DNA from: Trachythela sp. YZ-2020
Taxonomy: Eukaryota; Cnidaria; Anthozoa; Malacalcyonacea; Clavulariidae
Assembly: GCA_016169945.1 (NCBI GenBank)
Contig: JADLSH010000191.1
Span: forward strand, 1,205,501 to 1,269,500
Direction of reading: 5' to 3'
DNA: 64,000 nt
Part shown: positions 22,665 to 42,100 of the stretch, piece by piece
Numbering within the stretch: position 1 is the stretch's first letter
Layout of the letters: each line of letters starts with the position of its first letter
Notes under the pieces: generated by a model
Databases searched by the model: none
What the model saw: the letters and a program-made list of their open reading frames with translations, nothing else
Told to the model about the DNA's origin: nothing
Program-made: the position numbers and the translations under genes

Positions 22665-24465
22665 ATGAAGTTTTCACAAGTGTTCGTGTTGGTTTCCGTG
22701 TTGTTTGCGATCTCTTTCGCTTTGCCCTCGAACTGGGAAGAAAATGATGAAGTTGTTTTGGCCAGGTAAAAATCCTAGAACAAGTTGTGGTGGAAACATT
22801 GTTACCCAGAGATTTTATTATACTATCTTTCATCGCCTTTAAGTAATATATACAAACCGCGCGAGAGGTCTTTATCTGATTTAAAACATCGAGGCGCAGC
22901 CGAGTGTTTTAGACTGTTTTGATAAAGGCCGAACTGCAAGGTTTGTATATGACTTCTAAAATGACTCGTCTTGTACGCTCACTGGCGTTGGAATTTTGAA
23001 GATTGATGTTATATATACGCTATACGCTGTAAAAATTGAAGGAGAAAATTTGAGCAAGTCTATATCAAATATATAGATCCGCTACGGGTCATGAGTTTCC
23101 TCATAAGTTATTAATAATTAATGATTTTAGAAGTTACCTTACATTGCCTTTCCTTTCAATTTAGCAATGACAAAGCAGTTCAAGAAAAGAGGTTCCTTCC
23201 TGCCCTTATTCTATTAAAAAAAGCAGCATTGGGTGCTGCAATAAGGGCTGCCTGTAATTGGAGTAGCTGTAAGTCAGTTAATATAGCCTAGCTCCTCCGC
23301 AGGCAACTCTTCGTAAATGGCACAATTGTGCAATACTTGGCAAAAATTGCGTAATAGCTTGGCGAGTCAAAACTTCGGTGATTTCAGACCAGCTCCAATT
23401 ATCCCTCACTATCCACTGTTACTCCCTCACTATCCACTGTTACTCCCTCATGCCTACCAAGTTGCCTGCGGAGGAGGCTATAGTTGATATATTTAACAAT
23501 TAGATTATGAGCTCGGGATTTCTATGAGGTGATAGTTGATGAGGGCGAAGCACGAATCAACTATCATCTCATAGAAATCGAGAGCGAATAATCTAATTGT
23601 TTTAGTAGAAACCAGCAAGAAAACAGTATTTCAAAACGTTTTTCATAATTTATTGAAATAAATTCGTTAAAAATCGCGCCGAGGAGATGGCTGTTTCGCT
23701 ACTCGCTATCTATCGACAATTAGATTACAGCATTTGCAATAGTATACTAGTATGATTCTACTAAATTCGGATAGTGTGTTCCGCCGCGGGTATAGACCGT
23801 CTGACACGCATGCAGGCTATACTGCGATATAGGAAAGTTATAAAGAATATAATACACTGATGACTGGGTGTTTGGGCTTTACATCTCACTCTTTGAATTA
23901 TTATGTTCAATCATGTGTTGACCTATCAAATCCTGGGATCATTGTATACTTAAAAGTATCAAAAATTATAATCGTGTTTTAACTTTTAAACTTTTAATAC
24001 GAAGCCATACTTGTATCTGAACGTCTCGACACGTTTCTTTCTTTAAAATCAAGTTTATTTTGTCTTTCTATATAGTGCCTGACAAAGTGAAAGGCGTGTG
24101 CAATTGCGCTTCCCTTGTAGCAGGCGATGAAGGTAAATATTTTTTTACTCTCCGAATGCAATTGTTATGCTTCTTTTTCATTTTTTGCCTTCATTATCCA
24201 TACTTGTAGAGTCGGAAGTCGACGAACGAAGATCGCTCTTCAGTTCTGCACTTTCCAAATTGAAAAGCAAGGTTAAGTCAATCTGCAATAATGATAATAG
24301 TAAGTACAGTTATCCTTCATTTTGTTATTGCTGCCTCGGAGAAGCACCATAAAATTTCCTTCGTAAAGAACGAGTCTCCTTATTTTGTTAAATGTTATTT
24401 CTCTTGAAGAATATGTGAAGCTCGCATTGAGTGGACCATGTGGCTGCATCCAACCCTTCCTTTAA
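22665..24465 (+). CDS. Secreted two-module cysteine peptide precursor, copy 2
   Basis: Five coding exons, 22665-22765, 23165-23268, 24076-24132, 24210-24299 and 24410-24465, encode 135 residues with the same phases as the copy at 19943. The signal peptide differs at one residue, whereas module 1 reads RFLPALILLKKAALG through AAC and then KGVCNC, about 40 percent different from its sister in exon 2. Module 2 follows DERR and ends SGPCGCIQPFL. All six cysteines and both dibasic sites are kept. Introns 1 and 2 are enlarged by mobile insertions but splice sites are intact, and the 3'UTR intron is conserved. On expression it should be a secreted, proteolytically processed peptide, possibly antimicrobial or venom-related; this is inference from precursor layout only. 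Confidence 0.85.
22845..23130. mobile_element. Palindrome-bearing insertion in peptide gene intron 1, with AAGT target duplication
   Basis: Comparison with the sister intron (empty site CTTTAAGTTACC) shows an insertion of about 286 bp between two AAGT copies (22841-22844 and 23131-23134). Its left part is a hairpin from ATATACAAACC to GGTTTGTATAT with a GC-rich centre (GAGGCGCAGCCGAG). No coding content. Confidence 0.85.
23286..23479. mobile_element. MITE with CTCCTCCGCAGGCAACT ends in peptide gene intron 2
   Basis: The left end CTCCTCCGCAGGCAACT is mirrored at the right by AGTTGCCTGCGGAGGAG. The sister intron in unit A lacks it, and TATAG flanks both sides as a likely target duplication. 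The inside includes two copies of CTCCCTCACTATCCACTGTT. Non-coding. Confidence 0.85.
23497..23745. repeat. Second palindromic insertion in peptide gene intron 2
   Basis: The hairpin runs from AATTAGATTATGAGCTCG to GAATAATCTAATT with inner arms GATTTCTATGAG / CTCATAGAAATC and centre GATGAGGGCGAAGCACG. AATTAGATTA recurs near 23730, which may mark the insertion boundary. Absent from the sister intron. Confidence 0.7.
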
Positions 24466-24733
24466 AAGAAGGTAAGCGAAACACAATGATACAATTTTAA
24501 TGGAACTCTCCTTTCAACTTATCTATGTATAATCTTTTATTTAACAAATTATAAAAATATAAATTGTTGTCTAGGATTTGGGCGATGAAAATGTGAGAAT
24601 TACAAGCAAGAGAAAAATGTTAATTGATTTAGAACTTGTAATGTTAGAAGTTGAATGAATTAAAGTATTATCTGCATCAAGAATGTGAATGTCTATTTAG
24701 TTTATCTTTCTTTCTGGTCAGAAATCCAAAGTT

Positions 24734-31428
<6,695 letters not shown>

Positions 31429-33786
31429 CTGTGCTACAGTGTATGTTTTTGAACATTATATGCGTAAATTTGTTCTTTGGGTGGAGTAAACATTGTCTAA
31501 AGAAATTAAAACATGCAGTATTAAACATATTTGTCACTTAAAATGCCACTGTTGGTATATATTTGTGCAGTGATGTCAAGCACCCGCGCAAAAACATTAT
31601 TAGGAGGCAATATTTCTTCCCTGCGTGATTTGCAAGTATTCCAGTCTGGACTGAGACACATGGTTGTATGTATGAGCACGTAGTATTGAAGTATGTTCAG
31701 TTGTACGTATTTCTGCATTCAAAACAGAATGCTCTTTGACGAAATACTGAGAAACACTTTGTTTCAATAGTTTATAAAGCATTGTGATCTGTGAATGATC
31801 TTGACTGGACCACTGTGGAAAGTTTGTCTAGCACAAACCGAGATCTTGAGCACACAGTTTTGATGTTTTCTATATATTTTATACTATTAAATTTTCAAAA
31901 TCTCAGGTGCACAATTTCCAAACTTTCCAGCCGGCCACTGGTGACTGGACAGTTTCAAAATTGTGCGTCCATGGGGGTAGCACACATTAAGCTTACGAAC
32001 AGAAAATTCATGATTTGGGAAAAGAACAAATTTCTGGAAATATCAATACATTATTGGGAGTTGTTACAGTAAAAAAAATATTCCATTTGATGCTTTGTAC
32101 GTCCCATATGACAATCCCAAAATGCATGGGATTATTATACTCAATTACTTCTTTCTGAACTGGTTAACTGGTTGTCTCTCCATCAGGACCAATATATATT
32201 TCTACCAATGTCAGAATTCTTTGCTTGCACATGATGTCACTACGTGTCATTAGGCGCCATCTTGGTTGATTTTAAAGTTTTGTCCAGCCGTTTACATCGA
32301 AATAGTTGAGTTACTTTAATATTTTTGGTTTGTTTTGAAAACATCTTACTGTATTATGAATAGTATACGATTTCTGGTACAATACGACAAAGAATGAAGA
32401 ATATAGATTTTTAGTTGCCACGAAAATCAACCAAGATGGCGTCGATTGCAAACGAGCAATAGGTTTAAAAAAGTATGAATCTGTGACTAAACAACCTGAC
32501 AGAGATTAAGAAAACTTCAACATTTCAAGGGCCCTTTGTCTAGAAGTTAGAAGTAGTGGTTAGCAGAAGTTAGTGGATGGCTACTAACTTTCAGACAAGA
32601 GACCTTTGCTCAAAACGTCAAAGTTTTCTATATTTTTCCAAGTAGTTACAAGCAAGACAAGACAGTTGATTATTGAACACTACCATTTGAGAATGTAATG
32701 TCTTATTAATGTCAAAATTTTTAATAAATGACTCTCAAATCTTAATTACTTAACACATGATGATAAAAAACACATTATGTTTGTTGTAATATACAAATAT
32801 GTTGGTGCTTCCCTAGATATGTTTATCGTTAGGGAATACAAACTGTTAGTATTCAGTAGAGTTAGTAGGATGTTCAGTTTCCAGAAATGAATCTCAAATT
32901 TACACCAAAATTATGGCATAGTTTTATCCTTTCAAAGAGTCTAAATTTGAAACTAGATATATGAAAAAGAAATCATAGTAATCAACTATGAATGCAGTTT
33001 TTATGAATTGAAATTAACTTGAAAACTAATCAAGATGACATCTTACAATTCAAGTAATTGTATTTCTTTTAAATTGTGGTTCAACTTCATACTGTATATA
33101 TTCTCTAGACTAAATACAGGACACATGATTTATTAAGCTAGAATACTATGTGTATGAAGTATGTGTCTTTACTAAGATTCAAATTCCTACTGAACATCCC
33201 ATGCAGTTTTGTTGATTGATTCGCAACATCACTTTAAGTTATTATAATTTTAAACAAAAATTGGTTGCAATAAATAGATTCACTTACAACTACGATTAAG
33301 ATTATTTTTAAGTTTCATTATATCAATATTATTATTATCCTTGTGAAGAGAAGATTAAATTTAAATTTCTTGAAAATGTGCCGGTTTATGTTTGGTAAAA
33401 TCTAAAAAATATAGGCACCGGCATTCGAGCACTCTTTTTTTATACACTTGGTTACTATGTTAATATCGCCCCAGGAGAGTCTAGGAGCTGGTGGGTGCAA
33501 AGCTGTGAGCTGGGCTTATAGCACCAACTAAAAGGATATTAAGCAGTTGAACTATATATTATAGTCTTTGTTAAGTCAAATATCTTAGACTAATAAGTTT
33601 TAGGTAAGTCTCAAGCCATTCTTTAATCCAATGCAACTTTATAATGTCTTTGTTCTTCGAAGTTGGCACTTCCCCCCGAGTCTTTATCTCCGAGTCATAT
33701 AGTCACGAGCGCTTGTCAGTCACATCGTGTGCAACAAGCGCTAACGAATGACTTTAAAGGGTGCTCTTGTAGTTTATTGTCCATTA
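31429..33786. other. Intergenic region; short inverted repeat, no gene
   Basis: It lies between the NDUFAF7 5' end and the sodium-channel stop codon, both on the minus strand, and must hold the NDUFAF7 promoter and the channel 3'UTR. An inverted repeat GGCGCCATCTTGGTTGATTTT (about 32249-32270) / AAAATCAACCAAGATGGCGTC (about 32423-32444) marks a small mobile remnant. Frames such as 31791-32072 carry no recognisable motif. Confidence 0.5.
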
Positions 33787-36135
33787 CTAGACAGCAGATT
33801 CTGATGATCTCTGATTCGGACCATTACCTCCTCGACTGAACCACATCATATTCATAGCTTCGGCGGCAAATGGATCATTTTTAAAATTCTCCGCAGTTTC
33901 CCTAACCCCATTACCGTTTGGTTGTTCAGTTGGGCTAGTCTGCGACGTATTTTTCTTGTTTTGTGGTACGGGACTATCAACAGCTTCTTGTTCTGCTAAA
34001 GGTGCTCGCTTTCGAGGACTAGACGCCGTTTGAGGTCTACTTATCCGTGACGCTGGTCTGCTTTCATTCGTAATTTGTTTTTCTTGCCACGCATTCTTAT
34101 CGTTATCCGGTTTTTCCTCGTTTGAATATTTGTGGAATCTCTCTTTCTCCATTTTCGCCTGTTTTTTCTTCTGCCACTCACGAAAGGCTCGCTGCAGACG
34201 TATGGCTGCGGATGTTTCTTGCTTGTATCTTTGTAGGATCGTGTAAAGCTTCGGAGTTTGTTGTCGTTGCAGAAACGCAGATTGGAAACGTTCTTCAAAC
34301 TTCGCGTACATGTTTCTTTTATCGTCCTCGGTTAATTCATCCATTTCACCAATCACTCGTTTAACCAACGCCAACATCATATCGAGGCAGTGGACCATGT
34401 CTCCTTGCCTAACCGGGACATCCAAAGCGGCTGCTTCCTCTTCATTTGGTTTCGGGATCCGTAACGGTGGATCCAGTGCATCCAAGAAATGGGTTACCTC
34501 ACGGTAGTGGATAAACTGAGTAGCCTCGGGATCATAGGTCTCCCATGTCGCTATATACGCATCCATATCTTCTTCGCATAAGCCGATTTCATCTTGTTGT
34601 TGAGCTTCGTTAAAGTTCTCTAAGATCACCGCAATGTACATGTTGACCGTTACAAGAAAGATGAGTAAGATATAGCTGACGAAATAGACCACGGCTAACC
34701 AGGGCGTACCGCAGTCTCCGTTTGGAAGACCGTCCTTGTCCGAATCGCAATCGGGCTCTGTCACCATCATCGGCTCAAGAATTGTGTTCCAACCTGCGGC
34801 CGTCGCGATACGGAATAACAACAAGAGACTGGAGAAGAATGTCTCAAAATTCACAACATCATCAAGGTATCCCGTGTGTTTGATGTTGCCCCACAGTGAC
34901 ATACCGATACATGCGTAGATAAACATAAATAAGAACAAGAGACAACCGATGTTTGCCAGTCCAGGCAGAGACTTCACCAAGGCAAACAGCAAACTGCGAA
35001 TACCCTTAGCACCTTCGAAGAACCGTAGCAATCTCGCCAAACGAAACACACGGACAACACGAAGTAGACCAGGAGAGAACGGCATTTCAATTTCGTAGGA
35101 GGCAAGAACAATTTCTGAAATGAAAACATTGAACATTATTTCTTTACGCCTGTCTAAATATTCCCTTGATTTTAATCAATTTTGGGCTCAGTGACAGACA
35201 CTTTGATTTTGCAAAATATTATTGGGGGTATGAATTTCGGTTGCAGCAAATCCCAGTTTGTGCAATATCAAATCTCGTCATGACTTCAACTCAAATTTAT
35301 TGGAAATTTCTTTAATGCTATCATGGTTGGTGGTTGTAAAAATCATTGGCTACAAAGTTAATCAACTTTCATTCAAATCATTCAAATCTTATGAAAATTA
35401 TTGGGTGGGGGCGGGGGATGGGGGGAAATGTTTGGGTTAACAAGATGCTGCCATGTTTTTTCTCGTATTTACTATAATATACTTAACAATATGTAATAAA
35501 GCAAAAGAAAGCACAGGGACACAACGCAAGCAAATGCGCGTAGCGCTTGCCCCCCTTGCCCTCTTGCCTCTGAGTTAAGCCTGCTACGAGGCGGATTAGG
35601 GGTTGAGATTGGTGGTTCTCTCCTGTGCTTCGATGGTTTTTCTCCGGGTACTCCGGTTTTCCTCCCTCGCTACTAACCGTTAGGCGTTAACCATAACTGA
35701 CTAACCCTCGGAACCTTTGTCAATGGGGTTGTAAAACATGTTAAGGCTTTCCGTCCACCTCAGTGTGGTAAACGAATAAAACAAATATAAACCAAACTAA
35801 AAATCTGACCAACCTGTGATTGAAAATATGACAATGGTAAAATCAAAGAGATTCCATCCAGACTTGAAATACTCGAACTTCAGTGCCAACAAACGCAGTA
35901 TTGCCTCGATAATAAACAACACGGTGAAGATGTAGTTGAGATAGTTTAGTCCTTCAGTAAATTCGTCTGACTGGTGGTGATGTTCACCCATCATTGTAAT
36001 GATATTCAACATAATTATTGTCATGATGAAAATCTCGAATGAACGACTCTGAATCAAGTCGTATATCTTTCCTCTCCATTCGGCCTAAAACGAAAACGTG
36101 TTCAAATTTTTTGTTGCTGTTGTTGGTGTGTTTTC

Positions 36136-36168
<33 letters not shown>

Positions 36169-39100
36169 GTTTTCTGTTGTTGTTTTTGGTGTTATTGTTC
36201 TTGTGTTTGATGTTGTTGTTGTTGTGCTTCTTCGAGCGTTAGTCATTCCATACCTCAGGTCGTTTAGGTTGTTTTCGAGGCTTCTTCATGTATGTCCGAC
36301 AAACCGTGTTCACCCAAATTCTCTGGTTAGGTGTGAGGAACATCCCCATGGCGTCACTATCTTCATACTACGAAAAAACGTTGTGTAGGTTTATCATTTA
36401 CTTGTTGTATTTGAAGATGTTTGTTGAAGTCACTAATGCAGAATAGGTGTATAGGGCTGTGTTTTTTTCGACAAAAATTTAAAAGTTTGCAAAAGTGGCG
36501 AGAATCCCTTTTTAGCCTCTGCTTAATTTGTTACCACACTCGAGGAAATAGTATTAATAGAAATTTATAATTATTCTTTATTTACCTGTTGCTTGAGTTT
36601 ACTGAAGTTCTCAATGATAACCCCAATGAATAAATTCAAAATGAAGAATGATCCCATTGTGATGAAGATGACGTAAAATATATTCATGGCATAATTATTG
36701 TCTTGTATGGGTTGCTTATCAATCTGTGAATTATACACACACGTTTTAATATTATTTCATATATGCTTGACTAGGCAGTTGCGATATTGTAAAAAATCGA
36801 TATATCGATATCGAAAAAAAATTATCGATATTATCGACTATATCGAATTATGCAAATGAGAAAACGTAATTTAGTCAACTTATGTATACGCATCACAAAC
36901 AGTTAAAAAAGAAAAAGAAGAAACCAGTGGTATACGTCTCAAAGATTTATTATTTATTAACGGTTCCGTTTATTTTAAAGAAAGATTTATTTACAATATG
37001 GTTTCTTTCCCATGTTTCACAGTTAATTATATTATATATATAATGTTTATTGTGTAAATCCAAATTGCTTTCGCTGTGCCAATGCCTCTGTGGTCACAGT
37101 TTCTCTGTTCCATTTTTCCCCGCTTTGCCCACGCACTTGCCGCGCACTTGTATCATAAATTCGCACATTCGCGATACACACGTTGTCTAAACTTCACCGG
37201 TGAAAAAGATAATAATCGAATAATCGGAATCGATATTTTTAGTTACAACTACCGAAATGTTCGATATTAATATCGATATAAATATCGATCGATATTTATC
37301 GGATATTTATCGAATATATATCGATAATCATGCTTGACTGGCATTAACAAATAAAATTGTTTTGTAATATTAACGTTTTTTAGATTGACTTACGTCTACA
37401 GCATCAACAGAATCGAATATTACTTCCATATATCCTTCTAGTGTCGCCTGAAAAATGAAAAACATGGGTAAATTCAAAGCTGACTCATCTGTATTGTATG
37501 GTAAGTTGAAATTTAAGTGTATTTGACCTGTTTATGTCTTACTCGTGCTAGGGCGAAAATGGCTCCTAGAAGGGCAAATTTGCGAATCATGCCTGTAGAT
37601 TCTATTTTTGTGGAGGTAGCCAATCGTCGAATGGAGCTATGCTATGTTGGTACAGCCGTGGGAATCTAGGGTCAACCAAACCGAACAGGCTTAATAAATA
37701 CTAGCTCCACAAGATTTTTGGAGTTGTTAGCCAGTTTTTATGTTAGCCATATCTTGCTCCACTGTCTCCACATGATTTGTGGAGTTGGCCTGTAACACCA
37801 GAATCTAAATTTAACTAAGTTTTTGAAGTTTGGAAATGCCCATTTTGAATTTGAGTTGGCCTCTATGGAGGCAGCGTCGCTCCATGGCTCCCTAACTTCT
37901 GCGAATTGTGCTAGGCTTTCCCGCATTCAAGCACCCCCCGGTCCCCATTGCGGAAGTGAACGGTCAGGTCTAGGCTAGAAATACACTTAATAGCACTGCT
38001 GGGGCAACGAGCCATATTCTTGCAGGGCTTTGAATGTCAAGTAAGCAGTTCGTAGTGGATCTACCAATTACCTAAAAGTTACTAGTGCCATAAAAGCATG
38101 TCAATTGTATGTATATATTTGATTAAATTAAGACAGAGATTTGGGTTAGGGTTAGTTCTAGATTAGGATTTGGAATAGGGTTAGGATTAATTACGATCAG
38201 GATAGAGTTGGAATCAGGAATAAGGATCAGGATTAGGGTGATGTTTTTGGGATTTGAGTTTGTCTCATGTTTTGAAAAGCACAAGAATTGAATCTAGATT
38301 ATTATTTAGGATTTACAAATTTGTTAATCCTTATACCAAATGCAATATAGGTTGGTAAATACGTACCACTTGGAACAAGGCGAGGAAACCATCTAAAGAG
38401 CTGTCAAAATGGATTTTCGTATTTCTCCATCGATTACCGGTCACATTCGCATCAAGTAAACATGTGAATTTGTCCTCGATTACTGAAGCTTTATATATAA
38501 TCCCGTCTCCAGTAGTACATCTGTAAAACTTGCCGCCAAAGAACTGATAGCCCATGATGGAGAAGATTAACCAAAATACCATACACACCAACACAACATT
38601 CCCTATTGCAGGTAGTGATAATACTAGAGAGTTGATGACAACCTGTGAAAAGCAATCAAAGTGTCCGTCAATCTGTCCATTAACTTTATTTCCTTAGGGT
38701 AACACCAAACAGCATATCAATTGATTAATAAGTCGCCCTTCTCATTCAGTCATTGTTGACCTCCGAACTTACACCGCGGTTGTCGCGTACAACCACTGGA
38801 AATCCTAGAATACCTAGAATATGTCCCAAAGACTACTGGAAATATCCTGGGATTGTATACTAACTCTGGGAAATATATTTTACTGTTGTTCAATGTTCGT
38901 TTTTTTAAGATCTAATATTTTGTTACACAAGTTGGTTTTTAACTTTTGTTAGATAGTAACTTGCAAAAGTAAATGAACTAGTCCATGTTTGGTAGAGAGT
39001 GGGAATCTTACTTGTTTTACAGATACAACATACCTTCATCCCTTCGAATTTCGACACAGCACGAAGTGGTCTTAGAGCACGTAAAGAACGAAGAGCATTG

Positions 39101-42100
39101 AGATTTTCATTACCAAATAACGTCGCAAATGATATCTAAATTTATAATGGTTGTAGGTCAAATTGAACGTCAATATGACATCATATTAAAGGTCAGTATG
39201 AGGTTAATTTGAGGTAAAGTTGAGGGGTCATTATGAGGTCAAATGGAAGGTCATTACGAGGTCAAATGGAACGTCAATATGAGGTCAAATTGAAGGTCAA
39301 TATGAGGTCAAATTGAAGGTCAATATGAGGTCAGGTTGAGGGTCAAATGAAAGATCAAGTTGAAGGTCAATATGAGGCCAGGCTGAAGGTCAATATGAGG
39401 TCAAGTTGAAGGTCAATATGAGGTCAAATGAAAGGTGAATATGAGGTCAAGTTGAAGGTCAATATAAGGTCAAGTTGAAGGTCAATATGAGGTCAAGTTG
39501 AAGATCAATAAGAAGTCAAATAAAAGGTCAATGTGAAGCACGTTGACGGTGAATACGAGGTTAACTTAAAGATTAACCTAAGTTTAAAGTAAGTGTTAAA
39601 CAGAAGGTCAACCTAAGCTCTTCATTACAATCATTTACTCATGCAAAGTTAAAGTTACAAAACACTTACAGCGACAATGAAGACGTCCAGTAAATTCCAG
39701 AAACTTGTGAAATAACCAACAACACCATAACCAATGAGTTTCAGAAGAAACTCCAGGCCGAATACAACGGCGAAGAAATAATTAGAATACTTCAATATAT
39801 CTCGTAATGTTTTACGGTGGGGCAAATAGACATCCTCAAAAGCCTGCAATAATGGAACAGCGAGACTTTAGTGACTGGTGGCTTGCAACCAATTCTACGT
39901 TAAGATTGTTAACAATTTTAAAAAGACGTACGAATTGAAACGAAGTCTTATATTATTAGCACTGATGAAGAGGGTTTTTCTCCGGGTACTCCGGTTTTTC
40001 TCTCTCAATAAAAACTAACGCTTATGGATAAACCTTGACTAACTTACTAACCCTCGAAACCTGTGTCAATTGGGTTGTAAAACCTGTTAAGGCTTTCCGT
40101 CCACCTCAGAGTTGTAAACATAATAAACTAAACCAATACTCTACTCACCAAAGACAAGCTGCTGACAACGATCAGGAACAAGATGAAAGATTCAAAATAC
40201 TTGTGCTCCACAAAGAAATTGATCTTCGTACGAACTGTTGTCCAAAGTTTTCGTATCTTAGAAGTCTTAAAACCGGACGAACATACACAGCAGATTCCAT
40301 CATTGTAGCAGAAGCCTGGGTAACAATCTGGCGCCACAGGCAGCCCATCCTCACCTTGTACCATCATCGTTGGCCGTCTACTTCCGCGTATTGAGCTGTT
40401 GCGAGCTTGTATGCCCGTCCCTATCGAGCTCTGAATGGACTCACGTCGTTCAAGACTGGTTGAAGACTGACTGATACCAGATACCGTTCTACTTAGATCC
40501 AAGCTTGATCCTGAAACAATTTTACAACATTTTATGTTATTTTTATTCGTATTAGAGAGCCCAGCTGAAGTTACGCATGCTGATCAGTTTATGCAAGAAT
40601 AATTCCATCGTTTGCATCCAAGAATGAACAGTCGCCGGAAAAGAAGTACGTTGTCTGCGACCGATTTATGGTTTAGATGCATGGTATTTAACGAAGCCAT
40701 TGCATAGGAGGAGCGAGAATAATGAGCCCATAGGTCATACCAATGACTGTATCTCGTTTTAACATTCATCTTAACCATAACCGACTAAAATCCTAGGGTG
40801 TGGGCCCGGTACGACGGCACATCTTCTAATGGCAAAGGTGTTCTTCGGTGGCGCAGTCGTCAGAGCAAGCGCCTTTCACCTCTGAGTCTTGAGTCACACT
40901 CATGTGAAAAGAGTAAGTCAGCGCTCTGCCGAAAGTCGTGCATGGGTTTTCTCCGGGCACTCCGGTTTCCTCCTACAGGGAAAGTTGACTGGGTGGGTTA
41001 GGATACACAGATTAGGAAAGTAACATCACCATTGTTGTAAAAAATAAATAATGTAGGCTAAGTACGTAATATAGGTAAGCGAGATACTTTATGTAATCGG
41101 TCACTGAAAAACCCCAACGGGGAGTGAGCTGATTAATGTATGTATGTATGTATGTATGTAATGTGTTCTGATCTTAAGTGAGTTGATTTATCCTATGCTA
41201 TTTCTATAGTTAAACAGTCGACAGCTCCTTGTTCACACCTGTTCGCAGGCAACTAACCTTTATGTGAATTTCCATTGGGTACGCCATGCCCGCCGTTACC
41301 ATTAGCAATATTCAAACGTTCAGAAGAATCTGTTTTGTCGAACGGGATGCCATTATTCTTTGTTTGCAAGGTCTCATCTACGACGACGCTGACCGGAAAT
41401 GAAGGCTGAGAAGGATCGCCGTCGATAGTCGTGCCATTTGCTACACTTCCGGTTTCACTACGCGTGCTCTCCCCAGACCCTGAATAAGCGAGAAAAAGGC
41501 GGGAAATATAGTTTGAGAATTGTCAGAGAAATTACTGATCTGGAAATCTATTGAGTTACAAATGAAGCCGGAAGTCATCCATAACTAAGTGACGAACTGA
41601 TAACCTTTCTAAAACCCGTTCTCCACTAGACGAATTTGTTCGCGCGATGCGAACATCCTGGAGCCGGTTGTATAAAAAAGTAGTTAAAGTTAACTATAGT
41701 TAGTGCGAAAGTAAACCAATCAGAATCCCGAAGTTATGTCGAACATTGGTCGACCTTATCTTGAGCTTTATCCGAACGTACGCCGAAACTAAGTGGAAGT
41801 ATCGAGCGTTGAAAAATCTCCTACCTGCTCTGAGTGGAATACCATTTCCCGTGTCACCACCATTGAGCATGGTTATCCCTGGTTCACCCTGTTGATCCTT
41901 CTTGAGTTCATCATCCTCGGCTGACCCGAGATCTTCTTTGGACGTGTTTGGAGTGACTCGTCGGTTCGTCTTTCTTTTAAATATAGCCAGTAAACTGAAC
42001 TTCTTTTTCTTCTTCTTTTTCTTCTCCTTGTTCTCCTGAAATTATGTCAATCAATCAATCGATAATCATTCAATAATCATTCAATCGACAATCAATCGAC

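Noticed and set aside
36039..36388. Leu/Val-rich open frames
   Set aside because: They are translations of the GTT microsatellite.
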